This document shows positions 1 through 9,062 of a stretch of DNA of 27,389 nt, in pieces (the first letter of the stretch is position 1; each line of letters begins with the position of its first letter). Source of the stretch: an uncultured Lachnospiraceae bacterium (GTDB lineage Bacteria > Bacillota > Clostridia > Lachnospirales > Lachnospiraceae); the NCBI GenBank assembly GCA_910577445.1, contig CAJTMZ010000053.1, forward strand, positions 1-27,389, in the 5' to 3' direction. The notes beneath the pieces are model-generated. The model saw nothing but the letters and a program-made list of their open reading frames with translations, did not search any database and was not told the DNA's origin. A program made the position numbers and the translations under genes.

Positions 1-1
1 C

Positions 2-76
2 ATCAGGAAATACAACGTGCTTGCCACACGAAAGCTCCCGCAGTTTGAAAGAAGCGGAGGTGACGACAATGCTTAA
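2..76 (+). CDS. C-terminal end of an unidentified upstream gene (partial)
   Basis: Frame 2 is open from the window edge to a TAA at 74-76 and reads as a plausible hydrophilic protein tail ending in SGGDDNA. The stop overlaps the ATG of the next gene (69-71) by 8 bases, a typical arrangement for translationally coupled genes. That overlap is the main reason to believe the frame. Only about 24 residues are visible, so no family can be assigned. Confidence 0.45.
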   Translation: MRKYNVLATRKLPQFERSGGDDNA

Positions 77-965
77 GAAAAAACACAAAATTTTCCGGGC
101 CCGGGCCGCCTTTTTTCTTTTGTTCTGCGCGCTTTGCGCCAGCCCTCTGAAAACTAAGGCCGAAACTGCCGGAAATGCATCTCAGGGTTCCTCTGTCTTA
201 GAACGCAGCAAACGGGGTTCTGCCGCCTCCCCGTCCAGCGAAAACGATTCTGCGCCGGATTCCGATATTGGCGCGCTCCGCCGGCAAAACCCGGATACCG
301 GCTACCGGATTATTCTGGAAGACGACGCCGGATTGATGAGCGAGGCGGAGCGCTCACAGCTCCTGGCGCAAATGCAGGACATTACCGCCTACGGAAACGC
401 TGCCTTTAAATCCGTTTCCTCCAATTATTTAAGCGCTTCTTATTTTGCGGAAAATTATTACCACGAATTGTTCGGACAGCAGAGCGGAACTCTTTTCCTG
501 ATAGATATGGATAACAGAGAAATCTACATTTTCAGCGACGGCGCCGTTTACAGAACCATTACCGATTCCTATGCCGACACCATCACCGACAATGTGTACC
601 GCTATGCTTCTGACGGCGACTACTATCTCTGCGCCTCCAAAGCCTTTGAACAGATACATACCCTTTTAGAGGGAAGAAAAATCGCACAGCCCATGAAGTA
701 CATTGGCAATGCGCTATTAGCATTGATTTTAGCCGCATTGATAAATTATTTTATCGTCAGAGCCACGTCACGGGGGAAGAAGCCTGCAGCCAATGAAATA
801 CTGCAGGCGTCCTCCACCGGCTTTGCCTTCCGCAATTCCCAAAAGCATCTGACCGGCCAGAAAAAGGTTTACGCTCCCTCCAGCAGCGGCGGCCATGGCG
901 GCGGTGGAGGGCATAGCGGTGGAGGCGGCGGCCATAGCGGCGGCGGTGGAGGACACCGGTTTTAA
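69..965 (+). CDS. TPM-domain membrane protein with Gly/Ser/His-rich tail
   Basis: The start at 69 is chosen over the ATG at 21 because GGAGG lies at 56-60 just upstream and because this start puts a signal peptide (KKK, then a hydrophobic run ending near LKTKAETA) at the N-terminus. Product is about 298 aa. Residues ~75-205 resemble the TPM domain (Psb32/YgcG family): GYRIILEDDAGLMS near its start, then FLIDMDNREIYIFSDG. One membrane segment (ALLALILAALINYFIV) follows, then a short linker and a tail of GGGGGHS repeats. TPM proteins are membrane-anchored; some are linked to photosystem or envelope quality control, but their role in Firmicutes is unclear. His-Gly tails of this kind are common in the family, and metal binding is possible. 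The gene converges on the gene ending at 972, leaving only 6 bases, and no terminator hairpin is evident between them. Confidence 0.8.
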   Translation: MLKKKHKIFRARAAFFLLFCALCASPLKTKAETAGNASQGSSVLERSKRGSAASPSSENDSAPDSDIGALRRQNPDTGYRIILEDDAGLMSEAERSQLLAQMQDITAYGNAAFKSVSSNYLSASYFAENYYHELFGQQSGTLFLIDMDNREIYIFSDGAVYRTITDSYADTITDNVYRYASDGDYYLCASKAFEQIHTLLEGRKIAQPMKYIGNALLALILAALINYFIVRATSRGKKPAANEILQASSTGFAFRNSQKHLTGQKKVYAPSSSGGHGGGGGHSGGGGGHSGGGGGHRF

Positions 966-971
966 CAGCTA

Positions 972-1961
972 TTACATACCATGCTCTTTTAAATAGCCCA
1001 GTAATTCGTCCACTGTTGTAAAGGCCATGCCGGTCACGGTATCCGCGCACCCATAATAAACGGTTATTCTTCCTGTGTCAGCGTCTGCAAGCGCTGCGCA
1101 GGGGAATACCACATTGGGTACGTCTCCCACGCACTCATAATATTCCTGAGGTCCTAAAATATAGTCTCTGGTACGCCGAAGCACCTTCCAGGGCTTTTCC
1201 AAATCAAGAAGCGCGGCTCCCATACGGTAATTAAATCCATTGCATGTGGTGATTACTCCATGATAAATCAAAAGCCATCCCTCGTCCGTTTCAATAGGAA
1301 CCGGCCCCGGACCTACTTTTGTTGACTGCCACGCGGAATAATCTCCTTTTTCCGGGCTCATTACATGCCGATGCCTTCCCCAAAATTCCAGGTCAGGGCT
1401 CTGACTGATAAAAATATCCCCGAAAGGCGTGTGCCCGTTATCGCTTGGCCTGCTCAGCATAGTATACATTCCGTCAATTTTTCTTGGGAACAGCACACCG
1501 TTACGATTGCAGGGAAGAAACGCGTTTTCCAACTGCACGAATTTCTTAAAATCAAACGTATACGCCACCCCGATAGTCGGCCCGTGATAGCCGTTGCACC
1601 ATGTAATATAATATCTGTCCTCAATAAAACATACTCTCGGGTCATAGCGATACTCTCTCTTAAGTATCTCGTCGTCCGCCCCTTCAAAGCAAACAGGCGT
1701 ATCTTCAATCTCCCAATTAATTCCGTCCCTGCTTCTGCCCACAAAAATATCCATGCTGACGGATTTGCTGTCGCAGCGGAATACCCCGGCATACCCTCCC
1801 TCAAAGGGCACTACCGCGCTGTTGAATACGCTGTTGGAAATCCTGTTTCCATCTCTCCCGATAATGGGATTTTTGCTGTAGCGCCATAAGGGCATTTGAT
1901 ACCCTTCAGGCTTTTCCTCCCAGGGGATGCCTGGCATTGGCTGTCCGATTATTTTGCTCAT
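972..1961 (-). CDS. GH130-family glycoside phosphorylase/hydrolase (mannoside-type)
   Basis: About 329 aa. The start is placed at 1961 because GGAGG (1969-1973) sits 7 bases upstream; the longer reading from 1976 would start inside that site. The protein is a five-bladed beta-propeller of the beta-1,4-mannooligosaccharide phosphorylase (GH130, formerly DUF377) type. Typical features are NPIIGRDG near the N-terminus, the YDPRV motif holding the catalytic Asp, VLFPRKIDGMYTMLSRPSD in the middle, and GPGPVPIETDEGWLLIYHGV. Known members phosphorolyse beta-mannosides (Man-Glc, Man-GlcNAc) or hydrolyse them in the cytoplasm. Substrate cannot be told from sequence. It is the last gene of a minus-strand run of four, 53 bases after the oxidoreductase fusion, which suggests co-expression with glycan-building genes rather than with a sugar transporter; none is present nearby. 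Confidence 0.85.
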   Translation of the reverse strand: MSKIIGQPMPGIPWEEKPEGYQMPLWRYSKNPIIGRDGNRISNSVFNSAVVPFEGGYAGVFRCDSKSVSMDIFVGRSRDGINWEIEDTPVCFEGADDEILKREYRYDPRVCFIEDRYYITWCNGYHGPTIGVAYTFDFKKFVQLENAFLPCNRNGVLFPRKIDGMYTMLSRPSDNGHTPFGDIFISQSPDLEFWGRHRHVMSPEKGDYSAWQSTKVGPGPVPIETDEGWLLIYHGVITTCNGFNYRMGAALLDLEKPWKVLRRTRDYILGPQEYYECVGDVPNVVFPCAALADADTGRITVYYGCADTVTGMAFTTVDELLGYLKEHGM

Positions 1962-2014
1962 GTTCTTTACCTCCATTTTTTATTTTCAATTCCCTTTTTA
2001 AGTTTATCAGTCTT

Positions 2015-3358
2015 TCAAACTCTATTCGCTCTTTCTTTCATAAATTCTTCCACTACACCCGCCATGGCAATGGATTCCTCATCTGTAAGATGATATGACA
2101 TTTTCCCATTTCCGTTTATTTTTGATACAAAATCCGCAATCTCATATCTTAGTCCGTCTCCCAGAAATTTAGGAGAATATCTTTCGATTCTGTTAGGGTC
2201 CTCAAACCTCACCTCAAAAGATTTAGTGAGCCACCAAGGTGATTCCGCTAAAATATATCCTTTCGTACCTGAAATAAGCAATTGTCCCTCCGACTTGACA
2301 CCAACTCCAGTCTTAGACATAGCAAGCCCATCCTTAAAACGAAAATGCACCTTAGTATACAAATCCACACCATTTTCTGCTAAAATACTGTCAAATCTCA
2401 CACTTTCATACCGACATCCAAGCAATTTAAAAATAGGAAGCAATGTGTAGCTGCCAAATTCCAGAAAGGCACCGCCATATTCTCTGTCCACCATTTCTCG
2501 CAAACCAGAAGCAGTTATTCGAGAAAAACAGGCTTCTACATCCTTAATCTCTCCTATAATCCCGTTCTTAGCAATATTCATCATTTGATTAAATCCCGGG
2601 CAATAAGCTGTCTTGATGCCTTCCATAAGCACAACCCCCTGCCGCTTCGCCAACTCATACAGTTCTTTTGCCTCCAGAATCGTAAACGTAAGCGGCTTTT
2701 CACAAAGAACATGTTTTTTTCTTTCCAGAGCCTTTCTTGCGTAGTCATAATGAGTCTGATGAGGTGTGGCAATATAAATAGCATCAATCCTTTCCAAAAA
2801 TTCTTCGAAATCTCCGTAATACGCTTCCAATTCATGCTGCTTGCTAAAAGCTGCGACGCTTTCTTTATGAGGATTATAAGCGGCTCGAGCATTTACTCCA
2901 CTGACATACTTGGATTCGGAAAAAAAACGCGGTGCAATCCGTCCTGTCCCGACAATACCAATTTGAAGAACCGGATGTTGTCCTTCCCTGATTTTTGTAG
3001 ATGAGATATTTGGCGTCCTGTCAAGATAAACCACCTCACAATATTGCTTCAAGTAGTCAAATGCCCCACACCAATCCGAGCCAATCGCAAAAATATCTAC
3101 TTTCATTTTCTGAATATCTTCCTGCTTTTGCTCTTCGTGGTCTTCAATAATAATTTCATCCGCCAAACCTGAATGCTTTACATGTTCAATACGCTCCATC
3201 AAGGAATCCACCACGTTTAATTTCCCTCGCTGCAAGTCATAGTGCTCTGTAGTAATTCCAACAATAAGATAATCCCCCAAATCTTTTGCCCGTTTTAATA
3301 TGTTATAATGTCCTTCGTGAAACAAATCAAATGTTCCATATGTGATTACCTTTTTCAT
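2015..3358 (-). CDS. TagD-like cytidylyltransferase fused to Gfo/Idh/MocA oxidoreductase
   Basis: 447 aa with two clear domains. Residues 1-125 look like glycerol-3-phosphate cytidylyltransferase (TagD/GCT): VITYGTFDLFHEGHYNIL with the HxGH nucleotide motif at 14-17, GSDW at 93-96, and RTPNISSTKIRE at 114-125. Residues ~131-447 are a Gfo/Idh/MocA NAD(P)-dependent oxidoreductase: GIVGTGRIA at 134-142 (Rossmann loop) and EKPLT at 220-224. The first domain should activate a phosphorylated polyol such as glycerol-3-phosphate with CTP. The second should oxidise or reduce a sugar or polyol. That one chain does both steps for a single CDP-linked building block is inference. The start has AAAGGA 7 bases upstream, and the stop of the preceding gene lies in that site, so the two are probably translationally coupled. 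Confidence 0.85.
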   Translation of the reverse strand: MKKVITYGTFDLFHEGHYNILKRAKDLGDYLIVGITTEHYDLQRGKLNVVDSLMERIEHVKHSGLADEIIIEDHEEQKQEDIQKMKVDIFAIGSDWCGAFDYLKQYCEVVYLDRTPNISSTKIREGQHPVLQIGIVGTGRIAPRFFSESKYVSGVNARAAYNPHKESVAAFSKQHELEAYYGDFEEFLERIDAIYIATPHQTHYDYARKALERKKHVLCEKPLTFTILEAKELYELAKRQGVVLMEGIKTAYCPGFNQMMNIAKNGIIGEIKDVEACFSRITASGLREMVDREYGGAFLEFGSYTLLPIFKLLGCRYESVRFDSILAENGVDLYTKVHFRFKDGLAMSKTGVGVKSEGQLLISGTKGYILAESPWWLTKSFEVRFEDPNRIERYSPKFLGDGLRYEIADFVSKINGNGKMSYHLTDEESIAMAGVVEEFMKERANRV

Positions 3359-3370
3359 ACATTTATCCTT

Positions 3371-5446
3371 TCAAATATTTATTCTTTCCACATAGTTGGT
3401 GATAACTACATCTACACCAAGCTCTTTCATACGCCTGATATCAGCTTCTTCATTTACCGTCCAGACATGCACCCGAATACCCTTTGCATGACATTTTTCC
3501 ACCATATTGGGATATTCCGTATTTGTCATATAAGGATGCACTGCATAGACTCCGTATTTGTCCGCATACTCTTCAACATCCACAATCCCGTCAGCATACA
3601 GAAATGCCACCTTTGCCTTCGGTTCCAGCTCTTTTATTTTTTTCATGGAACTATGGTTGAAGGATGAATAAATAACTCTGTCTGAAAGTCCCATCTTCTC
3701 CGCCAGTACAAGCACTTTTTCTTCTAGCTTCTCATAAAAAATCATACTGTTTTTCAGTTCCAGATTGACAGTCATATCCGTTGTCTTTATAAAAGCATAA
3801 ACCTCCTCCAACGTGGGTATTCGCACTATGCCATAAGCTGGAAAGTTTTTGTTTACAGTCAGACTTCTCAGCCTGTCCAGCGTATAGTCACAGACTCGCC
3901 CCGTTCCATTGCTTACCCTGTCAACAGTTTCGTCGTGAATCACCACTGGGACTCCATCCTTTGTTAACTGGACATCCAGCTCAATTCCATCCGCTCCCAG
4001 CTCATTTGCAAGTTTAAAGGCCGGCATTGTATTCTCCGGCGCATGACCGCTTGCTCCCCTATGCGCCCATATTTTTACCAATCTTTCTTCTTTTTTCTTC
4101 TGTGCTTTTTCCTTATAAGTGCTTTTCTTTTTGGCAAAGGAGCATTCTCTGTTTACCCCAGCACCAAAACGAACCAACTTTAACCATTCGCCCTTTAAAT
4201 CAATTAAAAGACTGTCCCACAAGTCCTGCGTCACCGTCTCGGCCCTTCGCTCCCACACAACAACATCCTTCGGTTTTCTGTCTGTAAAATATTCCAACTT
4301 GGCGCAGCTTATTGAAATTACAGGAAAACTACAGTCATTAAAAATATAATCAGAATGGGTATGCCCATAAAAAAAACCGACAATCTGGTATTCTTCCCTT
4401 GCATTGCACTCCTCCAACACATCTAAAAGAGCTTCCCCATTCCTTATTAGATAGCTCCAGTAATCAAGTTCTGCAAGGGGAGCATCATGGGAAAATATCA
4501 GAAATTTTGTCCCAGTCGATGCACTGAACAAGACATTTCTCAGCCATGTAAGCTGCTCTTTTTTGTAACCATATCTAATAGGCAACGAATCTTCAAAGGA
4601 GGATAGAAAAATCATTCGCACACTGTTTTGTATATCCACATAATAATCCAAACTCTCTCCAGGCAGACGATACAACTCTTTTATCTCCTGCTCTGTAAAA
4701 GTATTTTGCCTGTTTTGGAAGTAATTGCTATCGTGATTGCCTAGCGTAATATATAATGGGACTCCACATCTCTCCAAGTCAGTGATTATCCTATTTACAT
4801 ATTCTTTGGTTATTTCCTTTGTTACCATGCCATCAGTGAAATCACCCAAATGAATAATGGCATCATATTTAGCTTCTTTGGCCACTTCCTGGATATTGGC
4901 TGCCGTATCTGCCCATGTTCCGTTAACAGTGTAATGAGTATCCGCAAGGAGACATAATTTCAATACATCTGAAACAGACTCCGCGTACACTCGTATTGCT
5001 TCCACTGTTTCTACTATCTCTTCCTGAAAACATGACTTTATCTCATGTTCTGGTTCTTTATGATAATATTCGACAAGTGAAAGCGCCTGGTCAAAGTCCT
5101 CTGACTCCATATCGACACCGTCTTTTCTGCGCACGCAGACCCGGAAATAACATTCTTCCTCAAACACATAATCCCCTTCCTGATAACTCTGAGGCGTCAG
5201 GTTTTGTGTGTATGTACTCCAGTTTTCTTCTCGTTGATAAGCATATGTAAACTGATATTGAGTATCCCTCTCCAGACTAAAAACCGCCACCGCAAATAAA
5301 TACCCATCTACACACAAACGCAGCCTACTGCCCGAAAGCGCATGATAAAACCTCCTCGTTGCCATATGGCCAGGTGAATCCGGCACCATTGTACCATCCA
5401 TTAACGCCGTCCTGCACCCCGCATCCAATTTTAAATACTCCATCAC
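3371..5446 (-). CDS. Metallophosphoesterase fused to glycerophosphodiester phosphodiesterase
   Basis: 691 aa. Residues 1-150 are an unassigned, probably beta-rich region. Residues ~160-400 are a calcineurin-like metallophosphoesterase with every metal-ligand motif: DTH (169-171), GDFTD (201-205), GNHD (236-239), SHD (319-321), GHTH (361-364). A Lys-rich linker (~439-457) leads to a GDPD domain with HRG (462-464), ENT (471-473), ELD (489-491) and HDE (504-506), all catalytic positions kept. GDPD enzymes split glycerophosphodiesters into glycerol-3-phosphate and an alcohol; the first domain could then act on a phosphomonoester or another diester. No signal peptide, so probably cytoplasmic. It lies 12 bases upstream of the cytidylyltransferase fusion, which fits turnover or recycling of glycerophosphate. 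The start may be the GTG at 5446 or the ATG at 5443; both have a poor ribosome binding site. Confidence 0.85.
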   Translation of the reverse strand: MMEYLKLDAGCRTALMDGTMVPDSPGHMATRRFYHALSGSRLRLCVDGYLFAVAVFSLERDTQYQFTYAYQREENWSTYTQNLTPQSYQEGDYVFEEECYFRVCVRRKDGVDMESEDFDQALSLVEYYHKEPEHEIKSCFQEEIVETVEAIRVYAESVSDVLKLCLLADTHYTVNGTWADTAANIQEVAKEAKYDAIIHLGDFTDGMVTKEITKEYVNRIITDLERCGVPLYITLGNHDSNYFQNRQNTFTEQEIKELYRLPGESLDYYVDIQNSVRMIFLSSFEDSLPIRYGYKKEQLTWLRNVLFSASTGTKFLIFSHDAPLAELDYWSYLIRNGEALLDVLEECNAREEYQIVGFFYGHTHSDYIFNDCSFPVISISCAKLEYFTDRKPKDVVVWERRAETVTQDLWDSLLIDLKGEWLKLVRFGAGVNRECSFAKKKSTYKEKAQKKKEERLVKIWAHRGASGHAPENTMPAFKLANELGADGIELDVQLTKDGVPVVIHDETVDRVSNGTGRVCDYTLDRLRSLTVNKNFPAYGIVRIPTLEEVYAFIKTTDMTVNLELKNSMIFYEKLEEKVLVLAEKMGLSDRVIYSSFNHSSMKKIKELEPKAKVAFLYADGIVDVEEYADKYGVYAVHPYMTNTEYPNMVEKCHAKGIRVHVWTVNEEADIRRMKELGVDVVITNYVERINI

Positions 5447-5507
5447 CTTTTCTTATTCCCTTCTAAGATTTCTCGCCTCTTTTTAATCCTCAAATCACAA
5501 ATCTTCT

Positions 5508-6761
5508 TTAATAAAAATTATAGTTTCCTTCATTAACAATCACCTGCCGGAAAACCTCGTCGAATATCCGCGCCGTTCTCTCCTTCATTGCAAAACTCTC
5601 GACAATCTTCTTATACCCGTTTCGGGCAATCCACAGCCTTTCCTCCTCATGCTCCAGATAATACGCTGCCTTCTGCGTCAAATCCTCCATGTCCGTATAT
5701 ATCACGAGTTCTTCCCCATCCGCAAAGCAGTCCGCGATTTCCGGCTGATAATTTGTCAAACAGAACCCCTGACAGCTTAAAACATCAAATATTCTTTGCG
5801 GTATCCCCGACTCAATGGTTTTCGACGTAATGTTTAAGTTGATTTTACTGTTATGATAGATAAGTGGCACCTCATTCTCATAATCCGCATATCCCATTTT
5901 CTGCAAATTTTTATTACAAAGTAAATCCGGCAGCTCTGAGCCGGTGTACAGTTTTACCGAAAATTTTTCGCTTAGCCTCCCAAGAGCCGCTTCCCTTTCT
6001 CTGGCGCTTACTTCCATTCCAAGCGTATCCGCCGCCATCTGCCGCAAATCCTGATAATATTCTTCTCCAAACCCAAGACCGCATGCCTTTGCAATCTCTG
6101 CCGCCATCTGCTCCGTCAGGGATTCTCTCAAAAAATTGTACCCATAAACCTGCAGTTGGGAACGGATAAGCCCTTCCACATATCCCAATGTATAATCCGG
6201 CAGCCCTCCCGGCTTCTCTTTCATTACCTTCCGGAGACGGTTCTTTTCTTCATTATAAAGCCCGCCTACAAAGGAAATATCGCACAGATACTTCTTTTTC
6301 AGATGTGGACTTTTCTTTTCCGTTTCCTGTATCTTTTCAAAAAAATCAGGCTCTCCCGCCAAAGGATAATGATAACAATGTGCTGCCCCCAAATCCACCA
6401 GCCTTCCGGCATATGCCCCGTCAAAGCAAAATATGTAATTGCAGTGATTGGCAATCGTCTTAGACTGCAGCGTATACAGCGGACAGTCATATATCCAGGA
6501 AATATACGGAATGTGGTTAATTTCACATATCATGGAAATCAAGGGAAAATAGTCATAGCTGACAACGGCCTGTACCTCATTGGCATGAAGCATCCCTATC
6601 AGCCGTTCTGCAAAAGGTGCGTTTGCATGATAATTCTGCCATTTTGTCTCATAAACCAGTTCAATGTGGCCGCCAACCACCTTATCTATTGCCCTGCCAA
6701 GCAGCGGCTCATTTAAGGACCCCCATCTGTAAACCAGTATTTTTTTGACTTCTTTTTCCAT
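5508..6761 (-). CDS. CgeB/DUF3880-type glycosyltransferase (copy 1)
   Basis: About 417 aa from the ATG at 6761, preceded by a GGGGAC-like binding site; the longer reading would need a TTG at 6779. The N-terminal half (ILVYRWGSLNEPLLGRAI, then YISWIYDCPLYTL) matches DUF3880. The C-terminal half matches the glycosyltransferase group 1 domain of CgeB-like proteins: LIYHNSKINLNIT, then GIPQRIFDVLSCQGFCLTNY and a final NGYKKI segment. Such proteins are GT-B enzymes; CgeB itself acts in spore coat maturation, and relatives occur in flagellin and surface glycan loci. A homologue is encoded at 12395-13591, with the same CDxSFVGxLYNE and SKINLNIT blocks. It is the first gene of the four-gene minus-strand run. 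The 156-base gap to the divergent gene at 6918 is AT-rich, with a TATAAT near 6833-6838, but no convincing full promoter. Confidence 0.8.
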   Translation of the reverse strand: MEKEVKKILVYRWGSLNEPLLGRAIDKVVGGHIELVYETKWQNYHANAPFAERLIGMLHANEVQAVVSYDYFPLISMICEINHIPYISWIYDCPLYTLQSKTIANHCNYIFCFDGAYAGRLVDLGAAHCYHYPLAGEPDFFEKIQETEKKSPHLKKKYLCDISFVGGLYNEEKNRLRKVMKEKPGGLPDYTLGYVEGLIRSQLQVYGYNFLRESLTEQMAAEIAKACGLGFGEEYYQDLRQMAADTLGMEVSAREREAALGRLSEKFSVKLYTGSELPDLLCNKNLQKMGYADYENEVPLIYHNSKINLNITSKTIESGIPQRIFDVLSCQGFCLTNYQPEIADCFADGEELVIYTDMEDLTQKAAYYLEHEEERLWIARNGYKKIVESFAMKERTARIFDEVFRQVIVNEGNYNFY

Positions 6762-6917
6762 TTTACGTCCCCAAAACAAAAAATCCGTTTCTTAACCTGC
6801 CTCGGTAATTGTGCTTAATCCACATTTATGTTATTATAATTTTATCATACATTAAAGGAAAAGAAAACAGCGACACTGCTTTCCCGCAGAAATCACTCTG
6901 CAAAAAGGACACGTTTT

Positions 6918-7922
6918 ATGAATAGTACGGTTAAGCCTTCACCAATAAGAATCAACATTGCCACCGCCTTAAACAGCAAATATATGCGTTATGCTTATGT
7001 CATGCTGACTTCCCTATTTGCAAATCAGCCGGATGCCGACATCCACGTATATCTTCTGCACAGCGATTTATCTTTGGAGGATATCGCATATCTGCAGGAA
7101 TTAACCGATAAATACCACCACCTTTACCTGCTTTCAGTTAAAAAGGAAGAGTTTTCCGCCTCCCTGCCAACTACTGCCTCATGGACGCTTGAAACCTATT
7201 ACCGGCTTATGCTCCCTGATATCCTACCTCCCGAGGTTGACAGGCTTTTGTATCTGGATGTGGATATGATTATTGACAAACCAATCAGGTTCCTTTATGA
7301 AACCGATTTTGAAGATTGCCTTTTCTGTGTCTGTCGGGATATGACTTCTTGCAGCAAATCTGCTGTATTGCCTTTTTTTGATGCCAGAAACGAACTATTT
7401 AAGGAACATATTGCACAAAATTTTACTTATTTTAATGCCGGAATGATGCTCTGGAACATTGAAAAACTCCGGGGAAAATATACTTTCCAGACATATATGG
7501 ATTTAGCCCGTGAATTAAATTATCAGTTGATTGCCCCTGACCAGGATTTGCTGAATTATCTGCATTGGAATCAGGTGAAATTTCTGGATGAATTTCAATA
7601 TGACCTTTTTTCGAAAATGGCATATAACAATGGTATTCGGTATGAAGATGTTAAAAAGGAAACCACCATCGTCCATTTTGCCGGTATGAAACCCTGGGAG
7701 GGACAATATGTCCACTATGATATTGAGCAGTTATGGTGGGATTATGCAAAACTTACTCCTTTTTACACAGAGTTAATGGAAGAATTTCTGCAAACCTGTG
7801 TCAATGACCCCACTGTTCCGGATACCATGTCACAACTGTCAGCGGAAAAAAAGACTCTCCGGGATGAGCTTGAAAAAACCAGCGCTATCTGTCAAAAACT
7901 CTTACAGATACTGCAAAAATAA
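6918..7922 (+). CDS. Glycosyltransferase family 8 (LgtC/GspA-like)
   Basis: 334 aa. AAGGA at 6905-6909 lies 8 bases before the ATG. The fold follows GT8 retaining transferases: INIATALNSKYMRYAYVML at the start (nucleotide-sugar site), LLYLDVDMI with the DxD metal motif at ~112, YFNAGMMLWNI, DQDLLNYL, and VHFAGMKPWEGQY with the conserved His near the end of the catalytic domain. GT8 enzymes use UDP-glucose or UDP-galactose. The last ~45 residues form a short helical tail (KKTLRDELEKT). No membrane segment. It is followed 26 bases later by a GT2-TPR gene, so the two form an operon. Acceptor unknown; a flagellin or surface glycan is suggested only by position. Confidence 0.85.
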   Translation: MNSTVKPSPIRINIATALNSKYMRYAYVMLTSLFANQPDADIHVYLLHSDLSLEDIAYLQELTDKYHHLYLLSVKKEEFSASLPTTASWTLETYYRLMLPDILPPEVDRLLYLDVDMIIDKPIRFLYETDFEDCLFCVCRDMTSCSKSAVLPFFDARNELFKEHIAQNFTYFNAGMMLWNIEKLRGKYTFQTYMDLARELNYQLIAPDQDLLNYLHWNQVKFLDEFQYDLFSKMAYNNGIRYEDVKKETTIVHFAGMKPWEGQYVHYDIEQLWWDYAKLTPFYTELMEEFLQTCVNDPTVPDTMSQLSAEKKTLRDELEKTSAICQKLLQILQK

Positions 7923-7948
7923 TATGAAAAACCGTAAAGGAAAATAAC

Positions 7949-9016
7949 ATGACGCCAATATCCGTTTGTATCATTGCCAGAAACGAGGAAAAACATATGG
8001 AGGTATTTCTTTCCTCCATTCAAAAGCATATGGGAAAATATCCTTACGAAATAATTTTGATAGATACTGGTTCCACAGACCGCACTGTTTCTATTGCGCA
8101 GAAATATACCGACAAAATCTTTTCGTTTGAATGGGTTCAGGATTTTAGCGCTGCCAGAAATTATTCCCTTGGCTGTGCCTCCAACGACTGGATTCTGGTT
8201 TTGGATTGTGACGAATATGTTGCAAATTTAGATATTAGCGCTTTTTCTAAAATTATTTCTGAATTTCCCGATGCCGTAGGAATGATTACCAGGAAAAATC
8301 ACTATGAAATGAATGGTACTGACAGCGTTTATACAGACCAGGTAGAGCGTTTTTTTAACAGAAAACTTTATCATTATGAATTTCCCATTCATGAGCAGGT
8401 AAGAGCATTAAACGGACAGCCATACACTCGCGTTGAGCTTCCGCTCACTGCCGAACACCAGGGCTACACCGGCACCCCGGAAGAAATAAAGAAAAAAGCA
8501 GACAGGAATAACGAGCTTCTTTTAAAAATGCTGGAAAAGACCCCCGACGACCCTTATCTTTATTTTCAGATAGGCCAATCCTACAACATGGTCCACGATG
8601 ATGAAAAAGCCTGCTATTATTACGGAAAAGGATTGGAATATCCCGTTGAACCAAAACTTGAATACGTTCAGATGATGGTGATTGGCTACGGCTATGCCCT
8701 GCTCCATTTGGAGCGGTATGACGAGGCTCTTCAGTTTCAAAATATTTATAACGACTTTTCTTTTTCCGCTGATTTTGTCTGCCTGATGGGTCTGATTTAT
8801 TTAAGAAACGGTCTGGTGATTCAGGCCATGAAGGAATTTTTAAACGCAACCACGATAAGCCATGTTCATGTAGCGGGAGCCAATTCCTTTATTCCTACTT
8901 TTAATATGGGATGCATCAATGAAGTTTTGGGCGATATTGACACCGCCGTTACCCTTTACCGCAAATGCGGAAATTTTAAACCGGCTCTGGACAGACTTGC
9001 AGAGCTTAAACACTGA
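7949..9016 (+). CDS. GT2 glycosyltransferase with C-terminal TPR repeats (copy 1)
   Basis: 355 aa. AAAGGA lies just upstream of the ATG. Residues 1-~190 are a GT-A fold of the GT2 family: ISVCIIARNEE, LIDTGSTDRT, and VLDCDEY as the metal-binding DxD equivalent, then FPIHEQV. Residues ~195-355 are tetratricopeptide-like helical pairs: DPYLYFQIGQSYNMVHDDEKA, VIGYGYALLHLERYDEAL, MGLIYLRNGLVIQAMKEF, FNMGCINEVLGDIDTAV. This layout is known from SunS-like S-glycosyltransferases and flagellin-associated transferases, where the TPR part contacts the protein acceptor. A paralogue lies at 9917-10999. Being cytosolic, it could glycosylate protein directly. Which sugar and acceptor cannot be read from the sequence. 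Confidence 0.85.
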   Translation: MTPISVCIIARNEEKHMEVFLSSIQKHMGKYPYEIILIDTGSTDRTVSIAQKYTDKIFSFEWVQDFSAARNYSLGCASNDWILVLDCDEYVANLDISAFSKIISEFPDAVGMITRKNHYEMNGTDSVYTDQVERFFNRKLYHYEFPIHEQVRALNGQPYTRVELPLTAEHQGYTGTPEEIKKKADRNNELLLKMLEKTPDDPYLYFQIGQSYNMVHDDEKACYYYGKGLEYPVEPKLEYVQMMVIGYGYALLHLERYDEALQFQNIYNDFSFSADFVCLMGLIYLRNGLVIQAMKEFLNATTISHVHVAGANSFIPTFNMGCINEVLGDIDTAVTLYRKCGNFKPALDRLAELKH

Positions 9017-9026
9017 TTATCCGCCC

Positions 9027-9062
9027 TGGGCGCACTGACAAATTTTGTCTCTTATGCGCCCA
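9027..9062. terminator. Bidirectional terminator hairpin between convergent genes
   Basis: Arms TGGGCGCA (9027-9034) and TGCGCCCA (9055-9062) enclose a second stem, GACAA/TTGTC. On the plus strand a CACATTTTC tail follows. It sits 10 bases after the GT2-TPR stop, and its right arm covers the last codons of the minus-strand gene. Confidence 0.65.

Noticed and set aside
890..962. Gly-rich repeats at the end of the TPM gene as a DNA repeat element
   Set aside because: The repeats stay in frame and encode the Gly/Ser/His tail usual for TPM proteins.
2226..2892. Overlapping open frames on both strands within the fusion genes
   Set aside because: Shadows of the real frames: no binding sites or domain matches.
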